IMG/VR virus record: IMGVR_UViG_3300013115_000539 | Location: 1 to 36,508 of that record | Direction: 5' to 3' (one strand) | DNA length: 36,508 bases | Source of the DNA: a virus | Shown here: positions 28,119 to 36,387 of the stretch, in pieces | How the letters are laid out: every line of letters starts with the position of its first letter | Numbering within the stretch: position 1 is the stretch's first letter | Position numbers and translations under genes: made by a program | The notes under the pieces: generated by a model | Database searches by the model: none | What the model was told of the DNA's origin: nothing | Seen by the model: the letters and a program-made list of their open reading frames with translations, nothing else

Positions 28119-28821
28119 CTGGCCTCGACTCTAGCACAGGCACAGCTTCACACCTGCAGCCGGGTGCAACGCCTGGATCGCCGTCCTGTGGCGGGTCCGC
28201 CCACCTGAAGCGCTCACCGTCTCGCTGCTCGTGTAGCGGTCTCACCTCAGAATCCCGCTGCGTCAGCCAATCGTATTCCCCGATCTCGTTCGCAAAATTG
28301 AATTGCGAAGCATATTCGGTGTTCATGCTGTCCGACTCCCAAGCGGCGATCCTATCCGCTCGGCCTTGCGTCATCGTGAACACCAGATCGGCGCCAGCTA
28401 TCGCGCGGGCGATCCGCTCGTCCTTTGTTCCGCGGGTCATCAGCGCCGCCAGCATATGCGCCTCAAGCTTGGCGATTGCCTCGACCCTGATGCTCTCTAC
28501 TAGATCCTCATTGCGAATAAGCATCACCGATTCGATCCTATCCGTATCAGCCGCCTCTGCTTTGCTGTGGATCTCCGCGCGTTCGTCTGCGCCGTCTGTC
28601 AGCTTGGCAATCTGATCGTCAAACATCCCAAGCGCGGCGGGGCGCATGCGTTCCACGTGCTCGGCTGCAGCACGATCGGCCGCCTCCCCTGGCTTGCCTG
28701 CGATGCGACGGGAAGCCCGCCCAAGCGCGGCGTGTAGTGCCGCGCGGGTCGATGGTCGCAACCCGCCCCCATCGTCTAGCCTTACCATTGCGCCGAGCCT
28801 TGACAGCACCTCGGCACCCAC
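28102..28821 (-). CDS. minor head protein, Mu gpF-like (239 aa or longer)
   Basis: The C-terminal motif of the family is clear: EIGEYDWLTQRDSEVRPLHE, then GERFRWADPPQDGDPGV and GCRCEAVPV. These correspond to the W-x-x-x-x-D-x-R-V-R-x-x-H, D-G-x-x-F-x-W and C-R-C elements. The protein is thought to attach at the portal and assist head assembly or DNA ejection. The first standard start is GTG at 28821, but the frame is open and coding-like (DRAAHAYARDLQKYVAELEA) back to an ATA at 28887 that overlaps the portal stop. Confidence 0.82.
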   Translation of the reverse strand: MGAEVLSRLGAMVRLDDGGGLRPSTRAALHAALGRASRRIAGKPGEAADRAAAEHVERMRPAALGMFDDQIAKLTDGADERAEIHSKAEAADTDRIESVMLIRNEDLVESIRVEAIAKLEAHMLAALMTRGTKDERIARAIAGADLVFTMTQGRADRIAAWESDSMNTEYASQFNFANEIGEYDWLTQRDSEVRPLHEQRDGERFRWADPPQDGDPGVAPGCRCEAVPVLESRPDVSGG

Positions 28822-28883
28822 GATCGCCTCAAGCTCTGCTACGTATTTTTGGAGATCCCGCGCGTAGGCATGTGCGGCGCGAT

Positions 28884-30383
28884 CTATTCGATCGCCGTTC
28901 CCGCGAAAGGGGCGCTAGCCCGTGCTTCCATCTTCTGCACATCCGCCGCCATATAACGCCGCCCACCGCCCGCTATCCGCACACTATTCAGCTCCCCCGC
29001 GCCGTCTAGCGCGAACACCTGGGAAACGGGCACCCCGAGCACGCGGGACACCTGCAGCGCTGATAGCATCTCCTCGCTGTCCGGCGGTTCGCTTACTTGT
29101 TCATTGTCTGGGCTGAGTGTCGCTGAAAGCGCATCGACTGGATCTTCGGGCCTTGATAGTCCGAATTTTTCGTAAAGTTCTGAGACGCTGACACTTAGGC
29201 CGCGATCGATAAACGGCACGATCGCCTCAGAGAAAGATACCATATCCTCGGGATCTGATACGTCAAAGGAAAACGAGGGCGGTGTTGCTGTGGCTCCAAA
29301 ATTAAGTTCAACGATAGCCGCGATCAGCTGCTTGTTTATCGTATCTTCGAGAGAGCGCGCGTCGCTGTTCCGGATGTCGTTCCGGACCTCTGCATGAACC
29401 TTTGCCTGGGATAAAGACGCGCCATCCTCTGTTGTCATCGTCTGCCCAAGCGTGACCTTGCTGATCTCCTGGTTCCAAAACCTGACGGCGGATTCGTAAA
29501 AATCACCATGATGAGTGGTGTTCACCCCAAGGAATTCGATCTTCACATTATTAGAAAACAGGGCCTTTCCATCACTGCCAAGAGCCTGCAGTGCTGTGAA
29601 GATTTCACCTTTATCCTTCTCCGTTGCGTTTGCTTGCATCTCTGCATAAACAACAGGCATCCCAAAAACCTCAGAGAACGCTAACCAATCCTTGGTTACA
29701 AATGCCTTCATAAGGTGAAGGGCTGCGACCGTATAGATCAGTCCAGACCGGATCACCTTGCCGCTTTTCAGGCGAGGAGTGTGTTGAATGAAGCGATAGG
29801 ACTTCAGCGGTTCACCAAATTGCGGCGCGTCTTCCGTCAGAAGCTGGATCTCTGTTTGCGTCTGCTCATCAAATCCGAAGTGCCGCTGATCCCTCCACAG
29901 GTAGCGAGATGGCACATACCTCCATTTGTGCAGATCTGGATCGGCCTTGTTTAGCTCCCAAATGATCTCCACCACTGAGAAACCCTTGCTAATCCCGTCA
30001 AGGAGATCCCCGAGGCATGAATCAAACCCGCCAGATGAGAGCGCCCAGGAAACAAACTCTGCGATCCTTGCGTCCTTTTCGTCTTCGCTGGCTGGCGAGA
30101 TATGCCAGGGCAGCTGCCGTACTGCCATCTTCCTCGTTGAGAGCACAGACCTGTAATGTGCGTCTCTCTCCTCTACCTCTTGCGCGAAAATCATGAGGCG
30201 CGAGACATCCCAATTTGCGGCATCCCTAAGGAGCACGCCCAGTGAAACCGGGGTCACTCCGCGGGCTATGAATTGTTGCCATGGGGTGCGCCTGCCCGTG
30301 CGTGATTCCGCCGCGACTTGTCGCGTTAATTCGCCCTTGCTTATCTTTTTTTCGTTGCCCTCGGTATCTTGAACGTCTGGCAT
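28884..30383 (-). CDS. portal protein, Mu gp29-like, DUF935 (499 aa)
   Basis: The dodecameric portal through which DNA is packaged and ejected. Family marks visible are LMIFAQEVEERDAHYRSVLS, TRKMAVRQLPWHISPASEDE, GISKGFSVVEIIWELN, RYVPSRYLWRDQRHFGFDEQ, KAFVTKDWLAFSEVFGMPVV and KVTLGQTMTTEDGASLSQAK. All match the DUF935 portal family. The start at 30383 (MPDVQDTEG) has AAGGAG eight bases upstream. The C-terminal 60 residues (VSRVLGVPVSQVFALDGAGE) form an extra small domain. Confidence 0.93.
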   Translation of the reverse strand: MPDVQDTEGNEKKISKGELTRQVAAESRTGRRTPWQQFIARGVTPVSLGVLLRDAANWDVSRLMIFAQEVEERDAHYRSVLSTRKMAVRQLPWHISPASEDEKDARIAEFVSWALSSGGFDSCLGDLLDGISKGFSVVEIIWELNKADPDLHKWRYVPSRYLWRDQRHFGFDEQTQTEIQLLTEDAPQFGEPLKSYRFIQHTPRLKSGKVIRSGLIYTVAALHLMKAFVTKDWLAFSEVFGMPVVYAEMQANATEKDKGEIFTALQALGSDGKALFSNNVKIEFLGVNTTHHGDFYESAVRFWNQEISKVTLGQTMTTEDGASLSQAKVHAEVRNDIRNSDARSLEDTINKQLIAAIVELNFGATATPPSFSFDVSDPEDMVSFSEAIVPFIDRGLSVSVSELYEKFGLSRPEDPVDALSATLSPDNEQVSEPPDSEEMLSALQVSRVLGVPVSQVFALDGAGELNSVRIAGGGRRYMAADVQKMEARASAPFAGTAIE

Positions 30384-30384
30384 T

Positions 30385-31866
30385 TTAGAATCTCCTTCTC
30401 GTCTGGCGCTTTGGCACGCCCATAGCTGAGACCCTTGAGCCCCCGCCCTTGCTTGCACAATACATCAGCGCCGCCGCTACCGCGAAATCACCGTGTCTAA
30501 GCGCGCCCGTCCTGCCCTTAACCCTTCGTTTTGCGACCCGTGGCTTTCCGTCGATCAGTTCCACGAGGCGAAAATCCTCCGCGCAATCGTCATCGTCAGG
30601 TATGTCAATCTGACGCTCTATCACTCCCCTGTGAAGTTCTGGCCAGTTCTCATCATGCCACTTTGGACCGAGCTGATGGCCTTCGACCATGCGCCCAAAA
30701 TTCTCTGACGCCCATTCTCTGAGTGCAAATCCGTTACCAGTCTCATCCATTGATACGCGGGCCAGCCTGGTAGCGTTGGATATCATGGCACCTAATATCT
30801 GCTCTTGCTGTCTGAGTGGGATACAAAACAGTTCGAGCGTCAGCGCGCACTCTCTCACCTCGCCTGTCATCTGCCCAAGCACCCACACAGAGCCGTCTGT
30901 GTATCGGGCGAAGTCGACGCCGATCGCCTTCCCTTTCATCGGATTCAGCGTGCGCAGCGCAGGAAGCAGCGTCCGATCGATCCAGTCTTGACATGCTCGC
31001 TCCCGATCTCGCTTGTCAGTGTCTCCCCACTCACGAGGCTGCCGCCACCTTATGACCTGTAGACCCGCCTTGCGACAGAGCGCGATCGAGTTTGGATCGA
31101 AGTATCCGGCCCCCTGCTTGGAAGGTATGCAGTCAAGTTCCTCTGCTGCCGCTGGCCCGTAATTTGTCCGTAGCTCCTCCTCCCACTCTTCCGCGCGATC
31201 ATCGGTATAGGGCACCCCTGATACAGTGGCAATTCGCCTGGCGAGGCCCTGATCGATTGCCTCTGAGAGCGGGATCGAGTGGAAGCCCCATGATGGGTTA
31301 GTTCCGCCCCTCGCCTCCTCTACAAGCTTGTTGAAGGCGTTATCTTCCCCGCAGTGTGTCGAGATAAAAGCCACGCGCCCGCCCCACATGAGAAACGCCA
31401 TACACGCGGTTCTGATGCCATCAAGATCATCCACGTGTGCGGCCTCATCGATAAACGCCGCGCCTTGCTTCCCTCTGAATTTGCGGGGCCTGCCAGCTAG
31501 GGCGCAGATCCTGTGCCCGTTCACAAACGCAATCGACAGAATCTTAACCTTGACGCGCTCACCATTGACGGTTCGCGGCTCGCCTCCATCCTCGTCTATC
31601 CACACCTCACCGTGAAGAACGCCAACCACTTTGGCCCATGTCTCACAATCTCGGATAAAGTCCTTTGCATCCTCCTCCGCATAGGTCATGAAGTAAACAT
31701 CCATGCCGCCGCCTGACTTCTGCGCGCTTGCTACTAGGACTGCCTCTAGAGCCGATGCCCATGTGATACCCGTGCGCCTCGACTTCTCGCACACCTTTAC
31801 CGGTGATCGATCTGCGATCCATTCCCTTTGGTATGGCAGAAGGATCGGGTCGCTAGCTGTGCACAT
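30385..31866 (-). CDS. terminase large subunit, Mu gp28-like (493 aa)
   Basis: The ATP-driven packaging motor and nuclease. CEKSRRTGITW (26-36) is the Walker A-like loop, AAFIDEAAH (136-144) Walker B, and ISTHCGE (168-174) the coupling motif. The nuclease half has IGVDFARYTDGSVWVLGQ (315-332) and VSMDETGNG (371-379), giving acidic residues Asp318 and Asp373. ATG at 31866 has GAGGGAT upstream. Unusually, the small subunit is not adjacent: a 4-kb block of fibre-like genes lies between. Confidence 0.94.
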   Translation of the reverse strand: MCTASDPILLPYQREWIADRSPVKVCEKSRRTGITWASALEAVLVASAQKSGGGMDVYFMTYAEEDAKDFIRDCETWAKVVGVLHGEVWIDEDGGEPRTVNGERVKVKILSIAFVNGHRICALAGRPRKFRGKQGAAFIDEAAHVDDLDGIRTACMAFLMWGGRVAFISTHCGEDNAFNKLVEEARGGTNPSWGFHSIPLSEAIDQGLARRIATVSGVPYTDDRAEEWEEELRTNYGPAAAEELDCIPSKQGAGYFDPNSIALCRKAGLQVIRWRQPREWGDTDKRDRERACQDWIDRTLLPALRTLNPMKGKAIGVDFARYTDGSVWVLGQMTGEVRECALTLELFCIPLRQQEQILGAMISNATRLARVSMDETGNGFALREWASENFGRMVEGHQLGPKWHDENWPELHRGVIERQIDIPDDDDCAEDFRLVELIDGKPRVAKRRVKGRTGALRHGDFAVAAALMYCASKGGGSRVSAMGVPKRQTRRRF

Positions 31867-31867
31867 G

Positions 31868-32491
31868 CTAATCCCTCGGCGCAGATATTGAGAGGTTGCC
31901 GAATCTAACGCTTGCGGACGCGGCGCCGTTTAGCCGCGCCTGCAGTCGATATATAGTGAGCGAGTCGACAGGCGGCTCGTCCGTGTCAAAGACGAATATT
32001 TGCCAGCCGCCCGCTGTATCGCTGTGGGTGTACGCTTGCGCGTGCATTTGGATCGCTGGGTCGCCCCTGACGATCCGCATCTCAAAGCCTGACCCGCTGA
32101 CCTTTACCTGTCCGATCGCCCTCCCCCTAGCCCGTAACCATTGCAAGGTGATCCCTGGGACTGATGTCACTATGCCGTCAATGTCTTCCCAGTCCTGATC
32201 GGAGACAACAGATCGATCAGACATTTTCGAAGATGCCTCAAATTCCATCTCCTCCCCCGATGCCATGGGGACAAGGGCGTGCACGGGCTGATCTGTGTCA
32301 ACGCCCCATACCATGCCATCAGGCGGGTCCGTGTATGATGTCCAGCCGGCATCGATCCCGGCGAAGCCTGTAACAGGCGGCGTGTATTCGTTCTCAAATT
32401 GCCATACTGCCGTTGAGATATCGGGCCGCTTTCTGAATTCCTCAACGCGGACGATGCCGCCTGCCCCGCTGTTATAGATTGCTACCCACAT
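31868..32491 (-). CDS. hypothetical fibre-block protein (207 aa)
   Basis: A mostly beta-rich protein: MWVAIYNSGAGGIVRVEEFR at the start (a typical fibre-attached motif with I-Y-N-x-x-x-G), TAVWQFENEYTPPVTGFAGI, and a later part with VKVSGSGFEMRIVRGDPAIQ and IYRLQARLNGAASASVRFGN. No named family. It is the last gene before the large terminase. ATG at 32491 overlaps the upstream stop (TGATG). Confidence 0.5.
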   Translation of the reverse strand: MWVAIYNSGAGGIVRVEEFRKRPDISTAVWQFENEYTPPVTGFAGIDAGWTSYTDPPDGMVWGVDTDQPVHALVPMASGEEMEFEASSKMSDRSVVSDQDWEDIDGIVTSVPGITLQWLRARGRAIGQVKVSGSGFEMRIVRGDPAIQMHAQAYTHSDTAGGWQIFVFDTDEPPVDSLTIYRLQARLNGAASASVRFGNLSISAPRD

Positions 32492-33498
32492 CAACTAGGC
32501 TCCAAGATTGCATACATTGTGCACTCGCCGGGTTTGTCGCTCGCGTCATACTCGATCTCGTAATAGGAACCCGACAGCACATCTATATCGATCACTTCGA
32601 CGCCGCCGAAATCTGCGTTTATGTTCGAGAGTGTCACTGTTGCTTCTGGCGATCCGCTGATATGTACTTTCATGACAGTGCTGCTAGTTGCTTCTTTTGT
32701 CTGATAGACAAGCCTTGTCAGCTTCCCGCCAAATGGTATTGCCTGGCGGGTCTTAGGCTTTGAGCTGTCGTCTGCGTCCGAGCTTTTGCCGTATGCTATG
32801 AGAAATTTTCCTAGTGAGTCGCTCTTTGCGCCGAAGCCTGGCAGTGCTATCTGTACCGTTCCAGATGCCCCATCGTCTCCCTTTTCTCCCTTCTCTCCAG
32901 CAAGGGCGGTGCACGAGAACGAGGATTCTGAGCCAACCCAAGTCGGAGCGAAGGAGACTGTCGCTTGAGATTCTACCTGTATTTGGATCTCTACATAATC
33001 GCCTGCCGAAAGCTTCAGCGGCGGAGGATTTACAACCGCAGACCAATAATCGCTAGCGCTTCCGGAATTGCGTATATACACGCTCCCGTATGGCTGGGCC
33101 TGGATCGCCCCATTGACCAAGATCCTTGCTACAGTCTGTGCGCGCGCGGTTGAAGATGTAACGCGCAGGCTTGCCGCGATCAGGTATGTGCCATCGTGAT
33201 CAACGGTGATCCGGCTTGGGTTTGTAGAGTTTGAGTGAGAAAGGCCGGGGTCCTTTTCTCTTTCGGTGTCCCATGTGCAGATGAGCGGGACTGACTGGGT
33301 AAAGGTGGAAGAGTCATCTGTAGATGTCAGGCTAACGATCGGCTGATACCCTGGAACGCCAAACGGCAGCGCCTGACCGAGTATGATCCCGCGAAATCTG
33401 TCTGTATCCGAATCGTAGAAGATCGTCCCGTTGTCTGTGGGGTGCTGCGCCGCCGCTAGCTGATCTAGGACGACTGCGCCTGCTGCTAGCTCTGACAT
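32491..33498 (-). CDS. fibre/adhesin protein with jelly-roll-like and collagen-like parts (335 aa)
   Basis: Residues 1-40 (VVLDQLAAAQHPTDNGTIFY) resemble the start of the next upstream fibre protein. Residues about 45-195 look like a C1q/TNF-type jelly roll: GTYLIAASLRVTSSTARAQT, VARILVNGAIQAQPYGSVYI, PLKLSAGDYVEIQIQVESQA. Then comes a short collagen-like GEKGEKGDDGASG, then a C-terminal beta domain (GKLTRLVYQTKEATSSTVMK, SGSYYEIEYDASDKPGE). Such proteins are trimeric receptor binders. Start ATG at 33498 overlaps the upstream stop (TAATG). Confidence 0.65.
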   Translation of the reverse strand: MSELAAGAVVLDQLAAAQHPTDNGTIFYDSDTDRFRGIILGQALPFGVPGYQPIVSLTSTDDSSTFTQSVPLICTWDTEREKDPGLSHSNSTNPSRITVDHDGTYLIAASLRVTSSTARAQTVARILVNGAIQAQPYGSVYIRNSGSASDYWSAVVNPPPLKLSAGDYVEIQIQVESQATVSFAPTWVGSESSFSCTALAGEKGEKGDDGASGTVQIALPGFGAKSDSLGKFLIAYGKSSDADDSSKPKTRQAIPFGGKLTRLVYQTKEATSSTVMKVHISGSPEATVTLSNINADFGGVEVIDIDVLSGSYYEIEYDASDKPGECTMYAILEPS

Positions 33499-34655
33499 TA
33501 TGGGTTCGCCGGATTGCTTACTGCCCAGTCTACCGAGACTAAAGGCGTCTTGTTATTTGATCCTAGGCGGATCGTGAATCCGCCCGTGGTCTTGTTTCTG
33601 ACCCGAGGCGTGTAGCCTCGCCCCGTACTGGTGACCCCTAGCGTCACCACATAGGTAGCGCTCGGCTGCGCAGTGTTGAATGTAACGCTAGCCTCAAGCG
33701 GCGTGCCCGTGAAATCGACATTCACCGCCAAGCCTGCCTTGCCACTCGCGCCTGATACTGCAGCGTCAAGCCCCGCGAGGTGTGCCGTCAGTTCGGTAGA
33801 TGCCGTGACCTGTGGGGGCGTCGTGCTGGGTGTGTAGTTCGTTGGAGAATAGTCGATGTGGAGGGTGTCACCATCGATCTGGTCTGCGCCGCCTGCTACA
33901 TGACGCGCCGCGTGCCCCTCGACCGTGACGCCGTTGAAGGTGCCTCCGTTAGTTACGTTATTGGAGCCCATGTCGAGGGCTCCAGCCATCGCCCGCGTTC
34001 CGCTAACTAGCAGATACTGAGTGTGGTCGTCATCAGTAAGGCCCAGTAACGAGCCGTGATCAACCGCGGTGCCAAACGCCACCCAGGCGGCCCCGTTGAA
34101 CATGACGAATTGCGGAACGCTCTCGTCATACGTCATCCAGCCGGCTGCTGGAACCCCGAAGAACTCCCAAGCCGATCCATCCCATTCTGTTATGTAATCA
34201 GCATTGGCCGACCATGCGCCAGTCGGGGCAGTGTCGATTAGATAACGATCGCCAAGCGCCGGAGCTCCTGGCGGTGTATTCAGCGTGTCAAGTACGGGAT
34301 CGTGCCATGCGTCGTTTTGGATCGCCTGTGTAATCTCATCTCGAACCTGCTGCAGGTTTGGCGCGCTGGTTGTGACGGAAGCGGCTGCCACATTTAGAAG
34401 GCCATTGCCGCCCATGTCGACATCACCGGCCAGTGTATTGCCGGCCGTGCGCGCCTGTTCGAGCGTGACTGTATGTGGATTAGTTGCGGCGACGTGTGCC
34501 GCTAGATCGGCAGCGGTCGAGAACGTCTGGATCGTCGTGCCGTCATAATATTTGAAGACTCCGGACGTTGAATTGTACCAGTGTTGCCCGTTCTCAGGCG
34601 TGCCGGGATCAGCGGCTAGCTGATCGTAAAACATTGTTTCGGTTCCGATTGACAT
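33498..34655 (-). CDS. tail fibre-like protein with DUF2793-type domain (385 aa)
   Basis: The N-terminus (MFYDQLAADPGTPENGQHWY) is shared with the downstream gene. Residues about 118-195 match the DUF2793 pattern: DPVLDTLNTPPGAPALGDRY, LIDTAPTGAWSANADYITEW, SAWEFFGVPAAGWMTYDESV. Then DHTQYLLVSGTRAMAGALDM, a common fibre-shaft segment. The last 73 residues (FTGTPLEASVTFNTAQPSAT, YVVTLGVTSTGRGYTPRVRN) are repeated in the upstream gene. The start at 34655 follows AAGGGAAA. Confidence 0.7.
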   Translation of the reverse strand: MSIGTETMFYDQLAADPGTPENGQHWYNSTSGVFKYYDGTTIQTFSTAADLAAHVAATNPHTVTLEQARTAGNTLAGDVDMGGNGLLNVAAASVTTSAPNLQQVRDEITQAIQNDAWHDPVLDTLNTPPGAPALGDRYLIDTAPTGAWSANADYITEWDGSAWEFFGVPAAGWMTYDESVPQFVMFNGAAWVAFGTAVDHGSLLGLTDDDHTQYLLVSGTRAMAGALDMGSNNVTNGGTFNGVTVEGHAARHVAGGADQIDGDTLHIDYSPTNYTPSTTPPQVTASTELTAHLAGLDAAVSGASGKAGLAVNVDFTGTPLEASVTFNTAQPSATYVVTLGVTSTGRGYTPRVRNKTTGGFTIRLGSNNKTPLVSVDWAVSNPANP

Positions 34656-34667
34656 TGGAAATTTCCC

Positions 34668-35030
34668 TTAGTTGAATGGCGTCGTTTGCCAGCGGATCTC
34701 AGCTATGCCGTCTAGGTTTTGCGAGCACAGCTCAAGATCAAACCCGGCGGCTGTGTAGTTCGTTGCGTTTACCAGGACCACTCGCCCGCTCGATGTGGTG
34801 ATCTGGGTTGCGATCGAGTAGTTAGCGTCTGGGTAGAGATCGGGTAACACGATCGAAGCAGTCAGAGGCGAGCCCGTAAAGGCGGCGGGTAACACCGTGC
34901 CGGCCTGGACTGCAGCGCTAGCGGGTAAACCGGGCGGCCCCTGTGTGCCTCCAATATTCTTGACTACCGTGTTCTGCACGCGCACGCGTGCCCTGGGAGA
35001 ACGCGTGCTAATCACTACAGGGATCCCCAT
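34668..35030 (-). CDS. short fibre protein, C-terminal domain paralogue (120 aa)
   Basis: A short N-terminal part with a collagen-like GGTQGPPGLP is followed by a domain (FTGSPLTASIVLPDLYPDAN, YSIATQITTSSGRVVLVNAT, FDLELCSQNLDGIAEIRWQT) aligning with the last 73 residues of the 385-aa fibre gene. The fold is probably a small beta domain like an H-type lectin or fibre head. ATG at 35030 lies three bases beyond the upstream stop. Confidence 0.55.
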   Translation of the reverse strand: MGIPVVISTRSPRARVRVQNTVVKNIGGTQGPPGLPASAAVQAGTVLPAAFTGSPLTASIVLPDLYPDANYSIATQITTSSGRVVLVNATNYTAAGFDLELCSQNLDGIAEIRWQTTPFN

Positions 35031-35033
35031 GCG

Positions 35034-35402
35034 CTACCCCGGTGAATCCCCAACCGTGAATCTTCCGTCCTGGATCGTCCGCAAATTGATCCCGTCCGTG
35101 GCCCTCACTCTGTATCTGTACTGCCCGGCGGCCGGCATATCACCGCCGGGCACAGATAGGCTCAGCACGCCGAGAGTAGGATCGCCGCCGAATGATGCCG
35201 CGATCGTCGCTAGCGTCACGGCAGGATCGAGCGGATCAAACACGATCGCGCTGTCCACAGACAGCCCCGTAAAATCGCGCGGCGTCCCGTTCTCATCCAG
35301 GTGATCATAGTCCCGATCGAACATCTCACCCGTGCGGACAAGATCTGAGAATCCCCCGATCGGCACACTGGCGATCCCTGCCTGAGTGTATGTGATGGCC
35401 AC
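35034..35402 (-). CDS. BppU-N-like beta-sandwich protein (122 aa)
   Basis: The sequence DYDHLDENGTPRDFTGLSVD, SAIVFDPLDPAVTLATIAAS and GQYRYRVRATDGINLRTIQD follows the layout of BppU N-terminal-type domains, which anchor receptor-binding proteins or describe ligand-type Ig folds. Start GTG at 35402. It is the first of five fibre-like genes between the terminase subunits. Confidence 0.5.
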   Translation of the reverse strand: MAITYTQAGIASVPIGGFSDLVRTGEMFDRDYDHLDENGTPRDFTGLSVDSAIVFDPLDPAVTLATIAASFGGDPTLGVLSLSVPGGDMPAAGQYRYRVRATDGINLRTIQDGRFTVGDSPG

Positions 35403-35432
35403 GGCGCAAGCATAGCACGCGCGGCAAGCGCC

Positions 35433-35555
35433 CTAGCAAGCCAGCAGCAACACCGTATATACGATGCCACCGCCAAGGATCAGGCCAGTGATCGCCTGTC
35501 CTGCTGCCTGTAGCAGTTTGCCGATCTGTGCGATAGTGCCTTGATTCGGGTCCAT
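35433..35555 (-). CDS. small membrane protein (40 aa)
   Basis: MDPNQGTIAQIGKLLQAAGQ is followed by a hydrophobic helix (AITGLILGGGIVYTVLLLAC) that ends the protein with Cys. It lies in the gap between a gene of unknown function and the fibre block. ATG at 35553-35555; there is no clear ribosome site. It might be a virion-associated membrane peptide or a holin-like protein. Confidence 0.4.
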   Translation of the reverse strand: MDPNQGTIAQIGKLLQAAGQAITGLILGGGIVYTVLLLAC

Positions 35556-35590
35556 GCGCGCGCAACAGATCGCGCGCGCAATTATTCCCG

Positions 35591-35929
35591 TCAGATTTTC
35601 GCAGGCGGCACTATCCCAAGCTCGGCCAGCCTTCGATCTACCATTGCTGTGAGATTTGCCGCGGATCTCTGTGCGGCGGCTGCCTGGCGCGCAGATGCCT
35701 CGCCCGCCCGCCTCTCGCCCGCCTCTCGCATCCTGTCCCGCCTGGCCGCTGCCTCCCGCTTGGCGGGCAAGATAGCCTCGGCTGATAGCGCCGCGAATCT
35801 AGCTGGGTCTGCCCTGGCTGCCCTGGCGAGCACTGGCTCGCGGTGCCTCGTATCTGCTGCCTGTGCCTCTAGCGCATCCCTGACGGCTGCCCAGTCGATT
35901 TCATCCTGTGCCACGCCATAGCCTATCAT
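35591..35929 (-). CDS. hypothetical Ala/Arg-rich helical protein (112 aa)
   Basis: A strongly helical protein rich in Ala and Arg (DEIDWAAVRDALEAQAADTR, RFAALSAEAILPAKREAAAR, ASARQAAAAQRSAANLTAMV). ATG at 35929 overlaps the stop of the small terminase (ATGA). Co-translation with the terminase suggests a packaging or head accessory protein. No recognised family. Confidence 0.5.
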   Translation of the reverse strand: MIGYGVAQDEIDWAAVRDALEAQAADTRHREPVLARAARADPARFAALSAEAILPAKREAAARRDRMREAGERRAGEASARQAAAAQRSAANLTAMVDRRLAELGIVPPAKI

Positions 35930-36387
35930 GATGCAGCGTCGTCCAGTGCCTCTAGCCCTAGGATTCGCAGGGCTGCGCTGCGCTTGGCGGCGTCCGTGCT
36001 CGCGTCTCCGCCCGCTAGATCGCTGGGTGTCACCACGCTATGCGTGCTGCGATCGCTCATATCGCATAGGTGCTTCGACAGGTGGATCAGCACGCTGCTG
36101 GACCCCGCCGCCTCGGCATCGCGTGCCCGGTCCATCATCAGTCCCATGATTTCCCTGCCGGCTTCGGCCTTTCCCGTCTCGTATGCCGTCTCGATCTTCC
36201 CCTCAGGATCGTCTCTGCGCCATCTGATGAGGGTGACCTCAGCGACGCCTAAGAGCGCCGCTGTTCGCTTCCATGTGCAGTTCAGCTCGCCGCATCCCTT
36301 CACGATCCTAAGGATCCGCATGCGCTCCCTTTCGCCCTTCGATTGCCAACCACAGCCGGCCGGTGCCCCATTCTTGCTCGTTGACAT
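35926..36387 (-). CDS. terminase small subunit (153 aa)
   Basis: It recognises the packaging site and hands DNA to the large subunit. An N-terminal helix-turn-helix (CTWKRTAALLGVAEVTLIRW, about 36-55) is followed by the central helical oligomerisation part (GKAEAGREIMGLMMDRARDA) and SSSVLIHLSKHLCDMSDRS, all typical of small terminases of Mu-like and related phages. The start at 36387 (MSTSKNGAPAGCG) is chosen because AGGGGGC lies about five bases upstream; the frame extends to 36420. Confidence 0.75.
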   Translation of the reverse strand: MSTSKNGAPAGCGWQSKGERERMRILRIVKGCGELNCTWKRTAALLGVAEVTLIRWRRDDPEGKIETAYETGKAEAGREIMGLMMDRARDAEAAGSSSVLIHLSKHLCDMSDRSTHSVVTPSDLAGGDASTDAAKRSAALRILGLEALDDAAS

